Shown here in pieces: positions 33,422-44,539 of a DNA stretch of 64,000 nt. Below the pieces are notes generated by a model, which did no database searches, had not been told where the DNA came from, and worked only from the letters and a program-made list of their open reading frames with translations. Origin of the DNA: Pollenia angustigena (lineage: Eukaryota; Arthropoda; Insecta; Diptera; Polleniidae); assembly GCA_930367215.1 (NCBI GenBank), contig OV884056.1, positions 49,228,308-49,292,307 on the forward strand. Direction: 5' to 3'. The translations under genes and the position numbers were made by a program. Within the stretch, counting starts at the first letter, position 1. The number at the start of each line of letters is the position of its first letter.

Positions 33422-33665
33422 TACCCATATGCTTAAGTAAGCTTAAGCAAATGGACGAATACATGTAAATCATATGTGCCAAACCATATTGAACTTAAGG
33501 AAACGTTTTGTTAAGTTTTATGAATATGTCATTTGCTTAAGCACTTTCCGTATGAAATCAAATGTTTTTTGGTTTTGTTTTTGTATTTTTAAATGCATTT
33601 GAGAGGATTTTTGTAAACTTTTAACAGAAGCTTAAGCAAGCTTATGTATATTATAGTTGGGCCTT
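33422..33665. mobile_element. Harbinger-like MITE, copy 2
   Basis: It matches 2335-2600 over most of its length (AATACATGTAAATCATATG, TTTTGTTAAGTTTTATGAA, AAATCAAATGTTTTTTG). The right end reads TTATAGTTGGGCCT then TAA. The left terminal repeat is degraded. Confidence 0.7.
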
Positions 33666-33753
33666 AACACCTAGCATTAGGGCCTAATTCCACTGTGGTT
33701 TTAATTACAGCAGGCAACCCTGGTGCTGGACTTTCTATTGGCGACTGTAAAAA

Positions 33754-34454
33754 AGTATAGTCGGGCAAGCCCGACCATATAATACCCTACACCACAGTAT
33801 TTAAAAACACATCATGCTTATGTGTCCATATAAGTATGGGTTTATCTATGTTTATAAACTTCATGAAAATCGGTTTGAAAGTTTGTGAGAGGCAGAAATT
33901 GCCCTCTACCTCCCCTTGTGGTCCTATTTTTGAAAAACTGTATAGCTAATGTGTCCATACAGATATGGATCTATCTATGTTTTAAATTTCATTAAAATGG
34001 GTTTGAGAGGCAGAAATTGCCACTATCTCCCCTCGTGGTCCTGTTTTTTAAAAAATGCATCCCTTATGTGTTGATAAAGATATGGTTCTATCTATGTTTT
34101 AAGTTTCATTAAAATCGGTTTGATTGTTTCTGAGAGGAATAAATTTTCCCCTATCTTCCTTCGTGGTGCTACAATTTGGCCCATTTTCAATAGGCTTGGT
34201 CCCTGTGCCAAGAGGAACCTATGTCCTAAATTTTATCAAATTATCTCCAAAATTGCGACCTGTACTTTGCGCACAAGGTTACATGGACAGCCAGCCTGCC
34301 AGCCAGCTGGACGGACATCGTTAGTTCGACTCAGAAAGTGATTCATAGACGATCGGTATACTTTAAGGTGGGTCTAGGACCAATGTTTTAAGGCGTTACA
34401 CACATCAGCACAAATGCATAATACCCTCTCCACTATTGTTATGTGGGTATAATA
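33754..34454 (+). mobile_element. mini-me-like dispersed repeat
   Basis: It starts AGTATAGTCGGGCAAGCCCG then ACCATATAATACCC and ends with CATAATACCCTCTCCACT and GTGGGTATAA, a pattern known from mini-me-like repeats of flies (family name from memory). Inside, a unit of 117-119 bp starting TGTGTCCATA repeats at 33831, 33950 and 34067. GACGGACATCGTTAG, CGACTCAGAAAGTGATTC and GATCGGTATACTTTAAGGTG follow near the 3' end. Partial copies lie at 19436-19490 and 48130-48298. Confidence 0.65.
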
Positions 34455-34928
34455 ATCAGGAAGATATACTTAAAATCAATTCTTGGAGAAATTAACGTAA
34501 AATAACCAAATTCGACTTGTTTTGAAAATGACCTTGACTTTTTTAAATTTTGAATCTTTTTTTTCATTTGAAATTTTTTCCTCAAAATTTCTTTTGCAAA
34601 GTTTAAGGTGAATCTGTTTTGCTATACAGCCATATATAAAAGTAAAACATACTATATAATTGTGTTTCATGAAATTGTCTTATTATTTTTCTTTTCCAAC
34701 GCTTTCATAAGACATTTATAACAAAAATGTTATTGTTCAACATTTACGCAATTACTAACACATTTACACGATTTCATGCTTACAAACACAGACAGCCATT
34801 AGAAGCATTTAAACCAGCAAACAATAAAATGGAGATAAATTAGTTACATTTGTGTCTACCGGTGAATAATATTGTAGAGTATTGAGTTATTTTTTTGGAG
34901 AAAATATATTTTATCTTATAACTATATA
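34455..34928. other. unassigned AT-rich stretch
   Basis: Nothing recognised. Confidence 0.35.
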
Positions 34929-34950
34929 GGCCTTTACTATAGTAAAGGCC
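34929..34950. repeat. 22-bp perfect palindrome
   Basis: The 22 bases GGCCTTTACTA followed by its exact inverse TAGTAAAGGCC sit at the left edge of the nested insertion. Confidence 0.85.
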
Positions 34951-34978
34951 GTTTTGACACTATTACACCCCAACAAAC

Positions 34979-36124
34979 AAGAAGGTTTAATTTCAAATTT
35001 AAAATGATTTGAAATCAAACCTTTTCACACACGACAAACGTTTAGAAATGATTTGAAGATAATTTGAAAATCAAAGCAATCTCAACAAAAAGGGGAAATT
35101 ATTGTCAAATTGAACAACTTGCTTCAGAGATCAGCAATGAGTAGTGAAAAAGTGAGTAGAGCTAAATCATGACTCATAAAGTCTTGTACTTATACGCACT
35201 CATACTAATTGCAATGTTATTCCAACTCATATTCACTCAAAAGTTTCATTTGATTCATCGTACTCATACTTAGCAACATTTGTAGTGTTTGACTTAGAAT
35301 CTACTCAAATCAATGTGTAAAGGCAAAGAAAAAATGCGAGGCTGCCAGATTTGTCCCCGAAATAGCAAAGTGACGATTTGGCAATTACAGTTTACTAAAG
35401 TTACATGTATGAAGTGAACGATTTTTCGGCAGCGCTGATTATTAAGTTGTGTGTTTTGTCTGTTGTGTTAAAACGGTAAATGCCTGAGCTAAATGATATA
35501 GAATCATTGTGAATATTGTTAGTATTTTCTTGAAATTATAAATCAAGCTGAGGTCATTTATGAGTATGCGCATAATGTCGACGTCGCACTCATAAATATT
35601 TCTCTTGTGAGTATGAGTGAATCAGAGTAGTTTAGTTTAAATGACTTCTACGCACTTATACTTACAATTGCATGAGTCAGTATGAGTAGCGAAAAAGTGA
35701 TTCATTGCTGATCTCTGACTTGCTTACAAACGTTTTTAACGAATGTTTTTCAAATGTAAAATCCATACAATGTGGAAAAAATGAAAAATATTTTTTTTAT
35801 TCAAATTCATTATTTATTTAAATAAACGGAGCTTAACAAAATAGCTAAAAGATGAAATTGTATTCTTTCCGTCCTCAAATACATGGAAAGACAAAGTATT
35901 TTTTATTTTGAGGATTGTCGCTTTAGTGTTACCAAGTTTATCTTGGATTTGATACAATTTGATATCAAATTAAAAAAACATTGTATGTCAAATGTTTATT
36001 TTCAAATCATTATCAATTTGAATTCGAATGTCAAAATCAAACAATTGAAAAAGGTTTAAGAATTGTGTTTGATGTTTGATGTTAAATGTTAAACTCATTT
36101 CATCAAAGGTTTGACATCGTTGGG
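34979..36124. mobile_element. MITE M1, copy 1, interrupted by a hAT MITE
   Basis: The ends CCCAACAAACAAGAAGGTTT and the inverse of GGTTTGACATCGTTGGG match the copy at 56771-57588. Shared interior includes GATTTGAAATCAAAC, ACGACAAACGTTT and CAACAAAAAGGGGAAATTAT. The hAT MITE 35125-35717 interrupts it in the word ACTTGCTT, which is intact in copy 2 as CAACTTGCTTTCAAACG. Confidence 0.8.
35125..35717. mobile_element. hAT MITE inside M1
   Basis: The ends CAGAGATCAGCAATGAGTAG and the inverse of ATTCATTGCTGATCTCTG carry a perfect 8-bp duplication ACTTGCTT (35117-35124, 35718-35725). The second M1 copy shows the empty site. The interior repeats ATGAGTAG and ACTCATA in both orientations. No transposase. 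Confidence 0.85.
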
Positions 36125-36239
36125 ACAAGTCTTACGTATTTTGAAGAAAATGCATCTCTGATCTTAATTTTGTTTGGAAATTTTCAAAAAACAATACAAA
36201 TAATTCGTAAGACCATTGTGATAGTGTAAAGTTCCCTTT

Positions 36240-37148
36240 ACTAATTAATAATATTTGGTCCTTTTTCATATAAGCTATTCTGGAAATAGGTGAGGTTTAG
36301 TTTGATGGAGTGCTCGCATAATCATGCGAAATCCCTCGTGCTACTAGAATTGTTCTGTACTCTTTACAAACCTCATCAAATCCATGGACATTTTAATTGT
36401 TCAGGCGCTAGGCAACCCAAAGTTAAGATTTTTAGAGATAATGATTTAGCTTGTCTCGTTTTTCAAGCTGTTGGTAGTAATTGAAATCCAGAAATTACAT
36501 GCTTTTTGGCAGATTTATGAACCTAAAATCAGAAAAATAAACATCTGCCTAAAACAGGGGCTCAATTTAAATCCAGCCATTCGCTACTGGAATCACGGGT
36601 AAATAAATGAATTTAAGGACTTTCTGAAAAAACTAAAAAAAAAAAAAAAAATTTTTTTTTCAAAGTAAAATCTGTATGTTTGCTGGGTTATAGATATTAC
36701 TGTATACATAAATATGACACTGACATTTTTTATCTCTCTGCAAACTTCATTTTCTTGTGTGTTTTTCAAAAAAAAAAAAAAATATATATACATATACATA
36801 TATATATACATATATGTAGTAAACTTAAGAAATCTTTAAGCCAAAAAGTTTTTTACCTCACTCAACCTTTCTTATGTTTGTTTCTTGACTTGTTAAACCC
36901 TCAAACTTTTATTGTCACTTCAATTTTGTTTTTATTTCCCAATGTGCTGTCTGCATGAAATAAAATTTATTGATAAATTTGTCTTAAATTGGCTTTAGAT
37001 GATGATGTTCAATGTATGATTAAGTTTTTTTTATGCGTATTATTTTTTTACGACATATTAATAAATGTAAATGTATTTTGATAAATTGAATTGGCAATAT
37101 AGTTAATTATATATGTTAACAGTAAATTCTTTAGTATGTACTGCATAC
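36240..37148. other. unassigned stretch with simple repeats
   Basis: Poly-A/poly-T at 36636-36661 and a poly-A plus TATACATA run at 36768-36815. The frame at 36290-36484 (MRFSLMECSHNHAKSLVLLE start) has ordinary composition but no recognised motif. Confidence 0.4.
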
Positions 37149-37508
37149 ATATCGTCACCTTAAATGCAAACAGACGTAACTACACAAAAATTCAAAATCG
37201 AGTTTTTAATTGATTGTGGTTCGTTTTATCAATCTTCATGCTGACGCAAATTTTTAGATCCCTGCGATAAAAATGGCGGCCTGATTAAAGAAATGCATAC
37301 TCCAAGAACACTATTGTTATTGATTATGTTGTTGTTGTTGTTGTAGCAGCGAGACCTGAAGAACAGGCGTTGCTGAGTTGACAATCCTTGGTCGGTGTTC
37401 GTTGAACTCCGAGTCGTTCGGGTGCGTAGAACCGATTGTCGTGGGATTAGGTAATGATTTTTGCTTCTCCTGTGTTGTTACGTCCGTTTGCATTTAAGGT
37501 AACGATAT
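37149..37508. mobile_element. foldback-type MITE with a captured retrotransposon tail
   Basis: ATATCGTCACCTTAAATGCA then AACAGACGTAAC at the left is inverted at the right with two mismatches. The terminus is shared with 254-519. At 37325-37465 it contains a GC-richer piece: on the minus strand it ends GTCTCGCTGCTACAACAACA, continuing as a CAA run, which is the usual 3' tail of several insect LINEs. Confidence 0.65.
37325..37465 (-). mobile_element. 3' end fragment of a (CAA)n-tailed LINE
   Basis: On the minus strand the fragment reads ATCCCACGACAATCGGTTCT, GCACCCGAACGACTCGGAGT and ends in a CAA repeat. A CAA tail with this kind of GC-rich 3' region is seen in fly non-LTR elements (from memory). 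Coding part absent. Confidence 0.5.
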
Positions 37509-37727
37509 TTACTAGTGAAGTTACGAATATCAATCTTTAATATTCGCGAACACTAATATGCAATCTGAACTTTAGCGCCACTCGATATTTTAAATTTAAT
37601 TCAAAAAATTCTCCCGCTTGCGTTAATAACAACAAATTGTGAAAAAAAACTGTGACACTACTTAATGTATTTCACGTTATTACGACATTCCGATGACTAA
37701 ATTAGAAATGATCATCTTGGTATCTGA

Positions 37728-37943
37728 ATGCCACTACTGCAAATTTTTGCACTTATATTAATAATATTATTATGTAAAGGCCAAAAACACCGCGACCCAA
37801 AGAATCTTTTACGCAGCCCAAGTATAGAAGTATCTGTTATGGCCTTTTTACATGAGACCGACGATATATTAGTTTTTCAAATTATTATTAAAGCTCCTAA
37901 TGGTTATGCTATTAATATGATTGTTAATATGTGTAAAACATAA
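37728..37943 (+). CDS. hypothetical 71-aa open frame with signal-like N-terminus
   Basis: The frame starts MPLLQIFALILIILLCKGQ, which resembles a cleavable signal peptide or membrane segment, and continues KHRDPKNLLRSPSIEVSVMA to a stop. Composition is less low-complexity than most frames here. There is no recognised family, no splice site that fits clearly, and no second copy in the window. It may well be chance. Confidence 0.15.
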   Translation: MPLLQIFALILIILLCKGQKHRDPKNLLRSPSIEVSVMAFLHETDDILVFQIIIKAPNGYAINMIVNMCKT

Positions 37944-38389
37944 TTAATATGAATGACGTAAGGCTCAACCACCGTAGATGGGGAAAGTATTATGCGTTTG
38001 TGCTAAAGTTTGGAACGCACAAAAATATTAAACCTAAACTCACATTTTAATACAGCGTCCAAGTTAGAATTTTAAGGTCGATAAGAGCATGGTCTGGTCG
38101 GCTGGCAGGCTGTCTGTGTGTATGGGAATCTTTCCGTATTTGACCAAAGCTTCCATACACATTAGTACGACTCCCGAAAATGGCTTTAACTAGTTTTAGC
38201 GAATGAATGATTTATAAACATATTTAGTGCATCAATTCCCAGTGGAACATAGGGCCAGCGAATTAATGATTTACATAGTTTTAATCCCTCTCGATGGCGT
38301 AGCAAGCTAACTTGAAATTTAAAATCACTGCCAAAAAAATGGTTTGCATGCATGTTTGAATCCGCTTAGACAGACATGTTGTATTGGGT

Positions 38390-38960
38390 TTTCTTCGGGG
38401 GTTTGTAGTGATCATCTTAAGGATATTTCACCTTTTGGTGTTACAGCCTCCGGGGAAATCATGTGAAGGCAGTACCTGAGATTCGGTAAAAATCCGAAAA
38501 TGATAGATCTCAAAAGATCTTGAAACCCTGGCTGACCTAAGATCCTATCTGGTACTAGCCCCCGATGACACAGCACTGGACTGACTATTTGTTGAGGCCT
38601 CCGTTAGTATGCTTATTTCGGGGAATGCTTTCTTCCTGACAACGTGAATCACATGGTGGTTGTGGTTTACTATCCAAAGTCGCGGGAAGGGATATCCTGA
38701 AAATATCACTAAATTACTGTTTTTTCACCACTTGTGAGAGAGTTCGCCCTGAGAAAGGATTATCCCAAGGTGCTGTTGCAACTTACCAGACCCTATTGGC
38801 GTTTTTCGAAAAGCAGCGAAGGTTAAATAGCTCCTGATCCTTAACAAGGGGCAAGTGTATAGTACCTGGGTGTCTGATTGCGCTTACACTTGGTGGCGGT
38901 TGGTAAAGGCATTGCTTGTGACCTATTGGTTAAGATACGTCATGGAGTAGTCCCTAGGGC
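38390..38960 (+). repeat. unnamed dispersed repeat U, plus-strand copy
   Basis: Diverged copy of 31475-31990 in opposite orientation. It includes ATTTCGGGGAATGC, TGGTTGTGGTTTAC, CGCGGGAAGGGATA and TTTCACCACTTGTGAGAG in the same order. GC-richer than its surroundings. No intact frame. Confidence 0.6.
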
Positions 38961-41014
38961 AGGTATTGATGTTAATCATTTTTCACAGCTTTATTAAAAT
39001 AAAGTTTTCTCCTTGATTTTGTTTTCTATGCTCTATGGTCGTGACTTATTTGTTACTTTGCCTTAGATCACTCCTTTCTTCGAGTAAAACACCAACTTAA
39101 CTCAGTTCTTGAAAAAATATGTTTCAGTTTTATTTCAAATGTTGCATTCTTTTTTTTTTCTTATTCAAACCTTCTCCTTAAGTTATTTTCTAAACTCTAT
39201 GGCAATAAATATGTATTTCTTTAAACTTTTTGCCTTACATAGTTTTAAATATCTAAAGGATATTTTTGGAAAAACTTTAGTTCAAGGAAACAAGAAAAAA
39301 AACTTTGTTCCTTCTTGATTTGAAATTAAGTTTTCATCATCACTTCAGGGAAAAGCATGTAGTATAAAATTAAATTTCCAATAAATTAAATTAAAAAGTT
39401 TTGTTGAAAATCAAGTCAATCACATTTAGAAAAGCTTATATTCATACCAATCTACTTATATGGAAAACTTTAAAGCATTTATGATGGACGATCGATCCCT
39501 GTTACAGCAGCCATTACTGGCATCTCTTCTCAAGAATTCAAGCAAATTATAAACGGTTTATATTAAATAAATGTTAAATAGTTTCAAATATGCTTCATTA
39601 ATTTTTAGATGGCGATGTTAATATAAAAAAAAAATATTCTTAAAAGTTAAAAAGGCTATAATAAATTTGTAAAAGAAAAAAAATCTATGACATATAATTT
39701 GCTATAATAGTCTTAAGGCCTTAGACATAAACAATATTCTATCCTTATAACAGGTTTATAAGACGAATTTTATATGAAAATTTGTTAAATTAACCTTTAA
39801 TAAAACTGAAATATATTTTTATGAATAAGGTTTGACAAATAAATCTGTTTATTTAATCATCAACTTAAGTATGCCGTGCTTTTAAATTAGTTATTCAGAT
39901 TTTTTTTATAGCCTTAAAATATGCACTACTTTTTTATTTTTACAACCCTTAAGCATGATACTGTTTTACTTTGTTATTGTTATTTTACACTCACAGACAA
40001 AGTCACTTTCATTTCAAATACGAATTAAAAAAAATCCTGCTGATGATGTCATGACTATTTTTTTTTTTAATTCGCAATAAATTCATTCATTTATTCCATT
40101 TGCTGGTGAGGATTAAAAGGAAATTAAAGAAATAAAGAAAAACTACTCCCATTGTATCTTTTTTTTTGCCCCAGAGGCAATATATTATCGCTTTATTCTC
40201 CATTATGGCGAGGTGCTGGCTGCAATCATTTTACAGCTTTTTAAACATTCACAAAACAAAATAGAAGAGACAGCCATGACAATATTTTCAATAGCTGTCA
40301 TCGTTTGCGACTTAACGTTGATCAACATTTTTATTGGTTTGTTGTCATCATTAACGTAAAAATTAATTCAATTTTATGGCTTTAATGTTGTTGCCTCCGT
40401 CATTTCGTCCTTTCCGCTTCTATTATGCATAAGAGTATTTTTTTATGTTGAAAATATTTTTTCGATGAATGCTTGACTGACTACTTCGTTGATTGTTCGT
40501 AAAGGAGAAGAATGATTTTTAAAAAGCTTTTCGTTTTTTTTTTTGTTATTGTAAAAGGAAGTTAAATAGAAAAAACATGGAAAATATTTTAAGGATTAAA
40601 TTGCTTTTAACTCTGGTCTGGAATTTATTAATCTTCCTATTAGAAACTAAGAAACAGCTGGTAAAAAGGATATATTTTTATAGTCTTATAGCAAAAAAAT
40701 ATATATGTATGTATGCTGTATTTGTAGAAATATTTTGGCTGAAGCTTTTAATTATAAAAATTTTCAATAATGAAATTTTCCATATAAAAAATTGTATTCA
40801 AAAATTTGTGATCATAAAGTTTTAAGGATAGAAAGTATCTATATAAAAAAATTTTAAAACAAAAAACGAGAAATGCATTTATAAAAACTCGCTTATATGC
40901 ATATACTGGGCTTCTAAAAATTACTCGATTGTTTTAGTCAGTTCATATCATGAAAAAAACCTATTTGGCTTGTACCAAAAGTGCAAGAATACATAGTGTG
41001 ATCAAAATTATCAC
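38961..41014. other. unassigned AT-rich stretch
   Basis: No gene, repeat end or RNA recognised over about 2 kb. Frames at 39109-39318 and 40577-40825 are K/F/I-rich and probably chance. Confidence 0.4.
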
Positions 41015-41148
41015 CCTTGTCGTGGTTGCCGAATTTAAAATACGCCTGCGACTGTATGGTAATAGATTACAGATAACGTGAACTTATTTTCTTTAATCTA
41101 TTACTAAATAGTCGTAGGCGTATTTGAAATTCGCCAACCACGATAAGG
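41015..41148. repeat. long palindrome, ~54-nt arms
   Basis: CCTTGTCGTGGTTGCCGAAT at the left pairs with ATTCGCCAACCACGATAAGG at the right; pairing continues through TACGCCT and TAATAGATTA to a loop of about 25 nt. Confidence 0.75.
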
Positions 41149-41439
41149 ATGAACGTAAATTAAATTTGGATAATATTTGACTCAAGTTTGAAACGATGCT
41201 TATATGAGAATTTTTTAATGCAATTTATTAAAATTGTATTATATTCTGATGCATAAACGCGGGATATGCATAAAGGCAAATGCTTGTACACGAAACAATT
41301 TCGATTTTTTTAAATAACAAACTGTAATTGCACAAGTTTGCATGGATAAAAGCGTAAAATGCTTATAACCGGTGTGCAGATAAGCGATAAATACTGTATA
41401 CAGAAATTTTGAAGACACAACTTTTTATGGGATGTTTTA

Positions 41440-41870
41440 ATTAACCCGATAGAACTTGATTATTTAAAAAAAAAAACAAAAAAATAATTTAAAAAAACCT
41501 TTTTTTTAAAGATCATTAACACTTGAAAATTATGTCCAATTGTACCATTTTCTCCTATTGTACCATTTTCTCCAATTGTGTCCCTTTTGTCGAACATTGC
41601 TGGCCGTCACGAAAAGCACGAACAATGTTTGCCTCCTAATGTTCAATGTATGCTGGTTTATCAGAATTAACCAGAGACTTCAAGTAGCCCCAAAGGAATT
41701 AATTAACAAGTAAATTTCTCGAAATTAACTTATCGCCAAATTTTAAGAAGTCGATATTTGCTGTTTCCGTAGCGCCATCCTGTTAAGACCAGATTACGCC
41801 TGAAGATCAATATCTTCAGACAAAAAATCGTCGAAAAATCAATTAACCGCCTTCCACCGGAGTATTGTGC
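41440..41870 (-). pseudogene. mariner-type transposase C-terminal relic
   Basis: On the minus strand decayed frames read GATETANIDFLKFGDKLISR near 41800 (second catalytic block), then FLWGYLKSLVNSDKP near 41690 (third block) and a degraded tail. A related relic is at 63500-63800. It ends 8 bp before the next mariner copy begins. Confidence 0.65.
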
Positions 41871-41878
41871 ATCTTCTA

Positions 41879-42784
41879 TTGGGTGATTTTTTAAGAGCTA
41901 TAGGAAAGTTAAAAAAAAACACATAAAATTCAGAAAAATGCATGAAATCTTTATTTGAATCGATAGTACGGTCCATATAATTTAATGTTTGAAGATTATT
42001 TCATGCAAATGTTGACCGTGACTGCGCCTCAAATGGTCCATCAGCTTAGTCCAAATTTGGCATACTCTTTCCAACATTTCGGCCGGTATCTCAGGAATAA
42101 ATGCTTCAATGTTGTCTTCCAATGCGTCAGTTGAAGCGGGCATGTGTGAATAGACATGAGCTTTAACATAGCCCCACAAAAAATAGTCTAAAGGCGTTAA
42201 ATCGCACGATCTTGACCGGTCCCGAACGTGAAATAAAATGTTCACCGAACTCGCCTCTCAATAAGTCCATTGTTAAGCGTGCATGTGGCACCGTCTTGTT
42301 GAAACAACATGTCGTGCAAGTCAAGCTCTGGCATTTTGGGCAAAAAAAAGTTGGATATCAACTCACGGTAGCGCTCACCATTCACAGTTACGTTACGATT
42401 CGCATCATCTTTGAAGAAGTACGGTCCAATGATGCCACCAGCCCATAAACCGCACCAAACTGTGACTTTTTCTGGATGCATTGGTAGCTCTTGCAATGCT
42501 TCTGGCTGATCTTCACTCCAAAATCGACAATTCTGCTTATTAACGTACCCATTGAGCCAAAAATGAGCTTCGTCGCTGAACACAAGAAGCGCGCGATGAA
42601 CTTTCTTAACAGTGCACGCATTTTGAGAATAAAATTCAATAATTTGCAACCGTTGTTCGTTTGTAAGACGATTCATGGTTAAATTATAGACCAAAGTTAA
42701 GATGTTTGACAGTGAAACAAAACATGAAACGCCCGTCAGCTGCCAAAAAGTGTTCCAAAAAGATAATAGCTAAAAAACACCCGA
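41879..42784 (-). mobile_element. DD41D (rosa-like) mariner, internally deleted
   Basis: The ends TTGGGTGATTTTTTAAGAGC and, as reverse complement, TCGGGTGTTTTTTAGCTATT are flanked by TA (41877-41878, 42785-42786). At 906 bp it is shorter than a full copy. It holds the best-preserved transposase remnant in the window. Confidence 0.85.
41982..42694 (-). pseudogene. DD41D mariner transposase, truncated and frameshifted
   Basis: The first frame (42694 to 42242) starts MVYNLTMNRLTNEQRLQIIE, then jumps after VKKVHRALL directly to VFSDEAHFWLNGYVNKQNCR, so most of the DNA-binding region is deleted. It keeps SDEAHF (first catalytic Asp), WCGLWAGGIIGPYFF and LFQQDGATC (second Asp). A frameshift near 42290 moves to a frame ending at 41982 that carries CDLTPLDYFLWGYVKAHVY (third Asp) and a C-terminus EIIFKH. 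The family spacing between second and third Asp is 41, hence DD41D. It cannot make active protein. Confidence 0.85.
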
Positions 42785-42811
42785 TATAAGTAGCGACACC
42801 TTTTCAAAGTA

Positions 42812-42952
42812 ACTGCCTATTTCACTAATTGCCAAAGAAGTCTTTCGCACAACTACATTTGAAAAAAAAAAGAAATTCGAAACACTTTGTTTTTGGTTTC
42901 AAATGTATTTGTGCGAAAGAAAGTGTTCTTTCGACATCGTGAAATGGGCAGT
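42812..42952. mobile_element. 141-bp palindromic MITE
   Basis: ACTGCCTATTTCAC at the left is inverted as GTGAAATGGGCAGT at the right. Pairing goes on through CTTTCGCACAACTACATTTG and CAAATGTATTTGTGCGAAAG. Confidence 0.75.
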
Positions 42953-43027
42953 AAATTTGGTTTAGATGTTCAAGAGTTAATCTATTTATGATGACTGGCA
43001 GGTTAAAGTGATCATAAATGTCAAAAT

Positions 43028-43627
43028 CAGGGCTGTGGATTCGGAGTTGTAGTCGAAGTTGCGGTTTTTGTACCGGAGTTAAGCATAAAAAATTGTTAAA
43101 TATTTTCCAAAAAAAAAAAATTTAAGTTAGAAAATAAATACCAGTATAATTTACACATCGTCAGCTTTATATGAAAACCAGCTTACTCCCTTTCAGCACA
43201 TTTTACAGGAGAGGCAAAAAACTTTTTGTATTTCATATTTGCAGCTGGCGAGGAAAACGAAAAATTTAACAGGTTTTACGCACTTTAAGACTTTAATTGA
43301 AGCAAAACTACATGCTGTACGACGAGGCGTATCTTTCTCTGCCACACGGTATCAAAATCTCAATTTACTTAAAAAGTGGATTTAGCAGGTTTGCATATTA
43401 AGCCGACGATAAGTAAACAACTATTACTATTACAAGCTGCACGTGTTAGAATTAAAATATCGATTTCTACAGAATCAATAAAAACAGAGTTTAAAGTCAA
43501 ATAATGACCAGTCTAATATATATTTAGCATCAAGGTTAGAGTAGGAGTCGGAGTTGGAGTCGAACTTAAAAAATTTCAGCGGATAGAGTCGGAGTTAGAA
43601 CTATTTTTTGACGACTCCACAGCCCTG
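43028..43627. mobile_element. hAT MITE (CAGGGCTGTGGA ends)
   Basis: The ends CAGGGCTGTGGATTCGGAGT and, as reverse complement, CAGGGCTGTGGAGTCGTCAA are typical hAT termini. The flanks GTCAAAAT (43020-43027) and CTCAAAAT (43628-43635) differ at one base. Subterminal GGAGTCGGAGTTGGAGTC repeats. No transposase. Confidence 0.8.
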
Positions 43628-43753
43628 CTCAAAATGTTCATAAGTTGTATCGCCCTAAAAAAACACCCTTTAATAGAACATTCACAACAAAGTTTATGTA
43701 ATTGTACAAAAAATTGTTGATTAAAATTTTTCGATTATTTGATTTTCTATATA

Positions 43754-44534
43754 AAAGGTGATCCAATCATAATGCACGATGCTAATTGTGAGTCACACTC
43801 TAATGTCAAGTTTTTTGCTCAGCTTAATTAGTTTTAGTTAGTTTTAGTGTTTGACAAATTCAATCATGAAGAGGTAAACAGTTGAGCAGCGCGTTAAGAT
43901 TGTTGAAGCCTTTTTCGAAAATGAGCGTTCAAATCCAAATGCATTTCGTGCAATGTGATTTTTTTTGGTCGGCACTACTGGATTCGTTTACAAGCAGAAT
44001 TGCCGCATTTGGGCAAATTAGAATCCACGAGTGATTGTTGAAAAGCCGATGCATCCACAAAGAGTGCCTGTTTAATGCGGTTTTTTGGATGGCGGCGTCT
44101 TCTTCGAAAATGAGTTCGTCCAGGCAGGTACCGTGAATGGTGTTTGCTATAGCGAGAAGACAATGGACTTCCTGTGGCCGTGTTATCTCACGTCGTAGCG
44201 ATGTTATTTGGTCGCCACGGTCATGTAATTTGACAACGGGGCGCTCCGTTGGACTTATTGAACTTCAATTAGCCAAGAACAATTCACGAGCTAAAGTATA
44301 AAATAATTCCTCACATTTACGACATTGAACCACAATAATGTCTCAGAGTCGTTGAAAATCTGGACAATCGGATAGAGGTTTGCCACCGAAGCCCTGGCGA
44401 GCATTTGGCCGATATTTTGTTTCTCGCATAGTTGTCCTCCTTCTTCCTTCTTAAATAAAAAAAAATTTGAGATCATTTTCAGAAAACTTTTTGTTTTATA
44501 TACAATTTACATCTTGCGTTTTGTTTGGACACTT
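43754..44534 (+). mobile_element. mariner (DD41D-type) copy A3
   Basis: The left end AAAGGTGATCCAATCATAAT and the inverse right end TTTGTTTGGACACTT are flanked by TA. The copy is of the same family as 3837-4615 and 27123-28129 and is the most decayed. Confidence 0.75.
43865..44440 (+). pseudogene. mariner transposase remnant (copy A3)
   Basis: The start ATG is followed by a stop at codon 4. VEQRVKIVEAFFENERSNPN can be read just after it, then KPMHPQRVPV near 44050 and a GGV block near 44095. Catalytic blocks are largely lost. Confidence 0.7.
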
Positions 44535-44539
44535 TAGAA

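Larger units (their letters stand above)
34944..36239. mobile_element. probable outer MITE of a three-level nest
   Basis: AAAGGCCGTTTTGACACTAT at the left and the inverse of GATAGTGTAAAGTTCCCTTT at the right form imperfect ends related to the MITE at 16293-16645. ACAAGTCTTACGT after the middle element is shared with 16315. Its outer limits are not exactly fixed. Confidence 0.45.

Noticed and set aside
34979..36124. Exact target duplication for MITE M1
   Set aside because: Flanks show only AC/AC in copy 1 and TT/TT in copy 2, too short to claim a length.
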